The notes below the pieces were generated by a model. That model worked only from the letters and a program-made list of their open reading frames with translations. It ran no database searches and was not told where the DNA came from. From positions 112,615 through 176,614 of the forward strand of contig NZ_AKFJ01000011.1 of assembly GCF_000272475.1 (NCBI RefSeq): a DNA stretch of 64,000 nucleotides. The letters are read 5' to 3'. The translations under genes and the position numbers were made by a program. Source of the stretch: Novosphingobium sp. Rr 2-17. GTDB taxonomy: Bacteria; Pseudomonadota; Alphaproteobacteria; Sphingomonadales; Sphingomonadaceae. Shown piece after piece: positions 63,693 through 64,000 of this stretch. Numbering within the stretch: the first letter of the stretch is position 1; each line of letters starts with the position of its first letter.

Positions 63693-64000
63693 GCCGCTGT
63701 GCTTCCGAAGTCGGCATCTTCCGCGTCGGGGCCACCCTGGTTCAGATCCAGCGCAAAGCCGTTGCTGCGCGCCACCCGACCGGCGATCGCGTTGAGCTTG
63801 CCGCTGCTTGCGGGTTTTGATCGGTGCGCGATTTTTCTGGCGATGCTGTCCGCCGGCTTGGCTGCAGGCGCTTCGGCACGGCGGCGAGGCGCTGCTGCTG
63901 GGGCAACGGCCTGACGCGCAGCCGCCTCGTCGCGGACACGGAAATAGGCGATGCTGGCCTGCAACTCGTCGGCCTGGTTCGCGAGCAGCTCGGATGTGGT
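63689..64000 (-). CDS. Methyl-accepting chemotaxis receptor, C-terminal end (partial)
   Basis: The frame is open from the window edge (base 64000) down to the stop at 63689, about 103 residues. It begins TTSELLANQADELQASIAYF, the typical C-terminal end of a receptor signalling helix, then a low-complexity Ala/Pro/Arg linker and an acidic tail. No NWETF-type CheR-docking pentapeptide is at the C-terminus. The rest of the receptor lies outside the window. Confidence 0.75.
   Translation of the reverse strand, partial: TTSELLANQADELQASIAYFRVRDEAAARQAVAPAAAPRRRAEAPAAKPADSIARKIAHRSKPASSGKLNAIAGRVARSNGFALDLNQGGPDAEDADFGSTAA

Noticed and set aside
60012..63914. Plus-strand open frames of more than 600 codons opposite the che genes
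   Set aside because: Same reason: the minus-strand genes have clear catalytic motifs; the antisense product has none.

Overview
The window is a GC-rich (about 63-66% by eye), densely packed chromosomal segment of an alphaproteobacterium, most likely a sphingomonad (Novosphingobium/Sphingobium-like). This rests on the chvG-hprK-rapZ-EIIA-HPr cluster, the bolA/dnaJ-domain/cobS neighbourhood, zapA-6S RNA-5-FCL synteny, TonB-dependent receptors, a class I fructose-bisphosphate aldolase and a palindromic intergenic repeat of a type common in this group. About 60 protein genes, four tRNAs and a 6S RNA are supported. No insertion sequence, CRISPR array or prophage was seen.

Layout. 1-3.8 kb: end of a ChvG-type sensor kinase, then a regulatory PTS branch (HPr kinase, RapZ, EIIA-Man, HPr) and a SpoU rRNA methylase. 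3.8-8.5 kb: rmuC, def and recR on the minus strand, then fmt-truA. 8.5-16.1 kb: a GH130 glycosidase/phosphorylase, an exported TPR protein, and a broken-up cobS/dnaJ/bolA neighbourhood with a GST and an SRPBCC gene inserted. 16.2-21.9 kb: hisG-hisD-nusB, thiL, and a K+-independent-type H+-pyrophosphatase. 22-29.3 kb: an overlapping acetyltransferase/cupin pair, uvrC, and an unusual TonB-dependent receptor with a large Gly-rich, Cys-repeat insertion. 29.5-31.7 kb: infA-maf-RNase E/G-yacG and tRNA-Phe.

31.9-37.8 kb holds a complete tripartite RND efflux operon (adaptor, pump, outer membrane factor). 37.8-41.3 kb is a sulfate activation operon (cysD-cysNC-cysQ), followed by thiE. A small Pro-rich lipoprotein and a ZnuD-like TonB receptor follow. 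45-51.8 kb is a central-carbon operon read tkt-gap-MOSC-pgk-acyltransferase-fba. 52-53.5 kb is zapA, 6S RNA, 5-formyltetrahydrofolate cyclo-ligase and a DUF2842 protein, then a palindromic repeat and two identical tRNA-Asp genes. 54.1-57.8 kb encodes E1alpha-E1beta-E2 of a branched-chain 2-oxoacid dehydrogenase, then thyA.

59-64 kb looks like an accessory boundary. A tRNA-Pro is followed by a decayed tyrosine-recombinase C-terminus, then by a chemotaxis cluster (receptor, cheW, cheR, cheB, and a soluble MCP-like protein) that runs off the window. The last third of the MCP-like gene is abruptly AT-rich. The most promising leads are the TonB receptor with the Cys-repeat insert, the MCP-like protein with its composition break, the acetyltransferase/cupin pair, and the interlocked zapA/6S RNA/5-FCL region. 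Strong anti-sense ORFs are frequent here because of high third-position GC and were not taken as genes.
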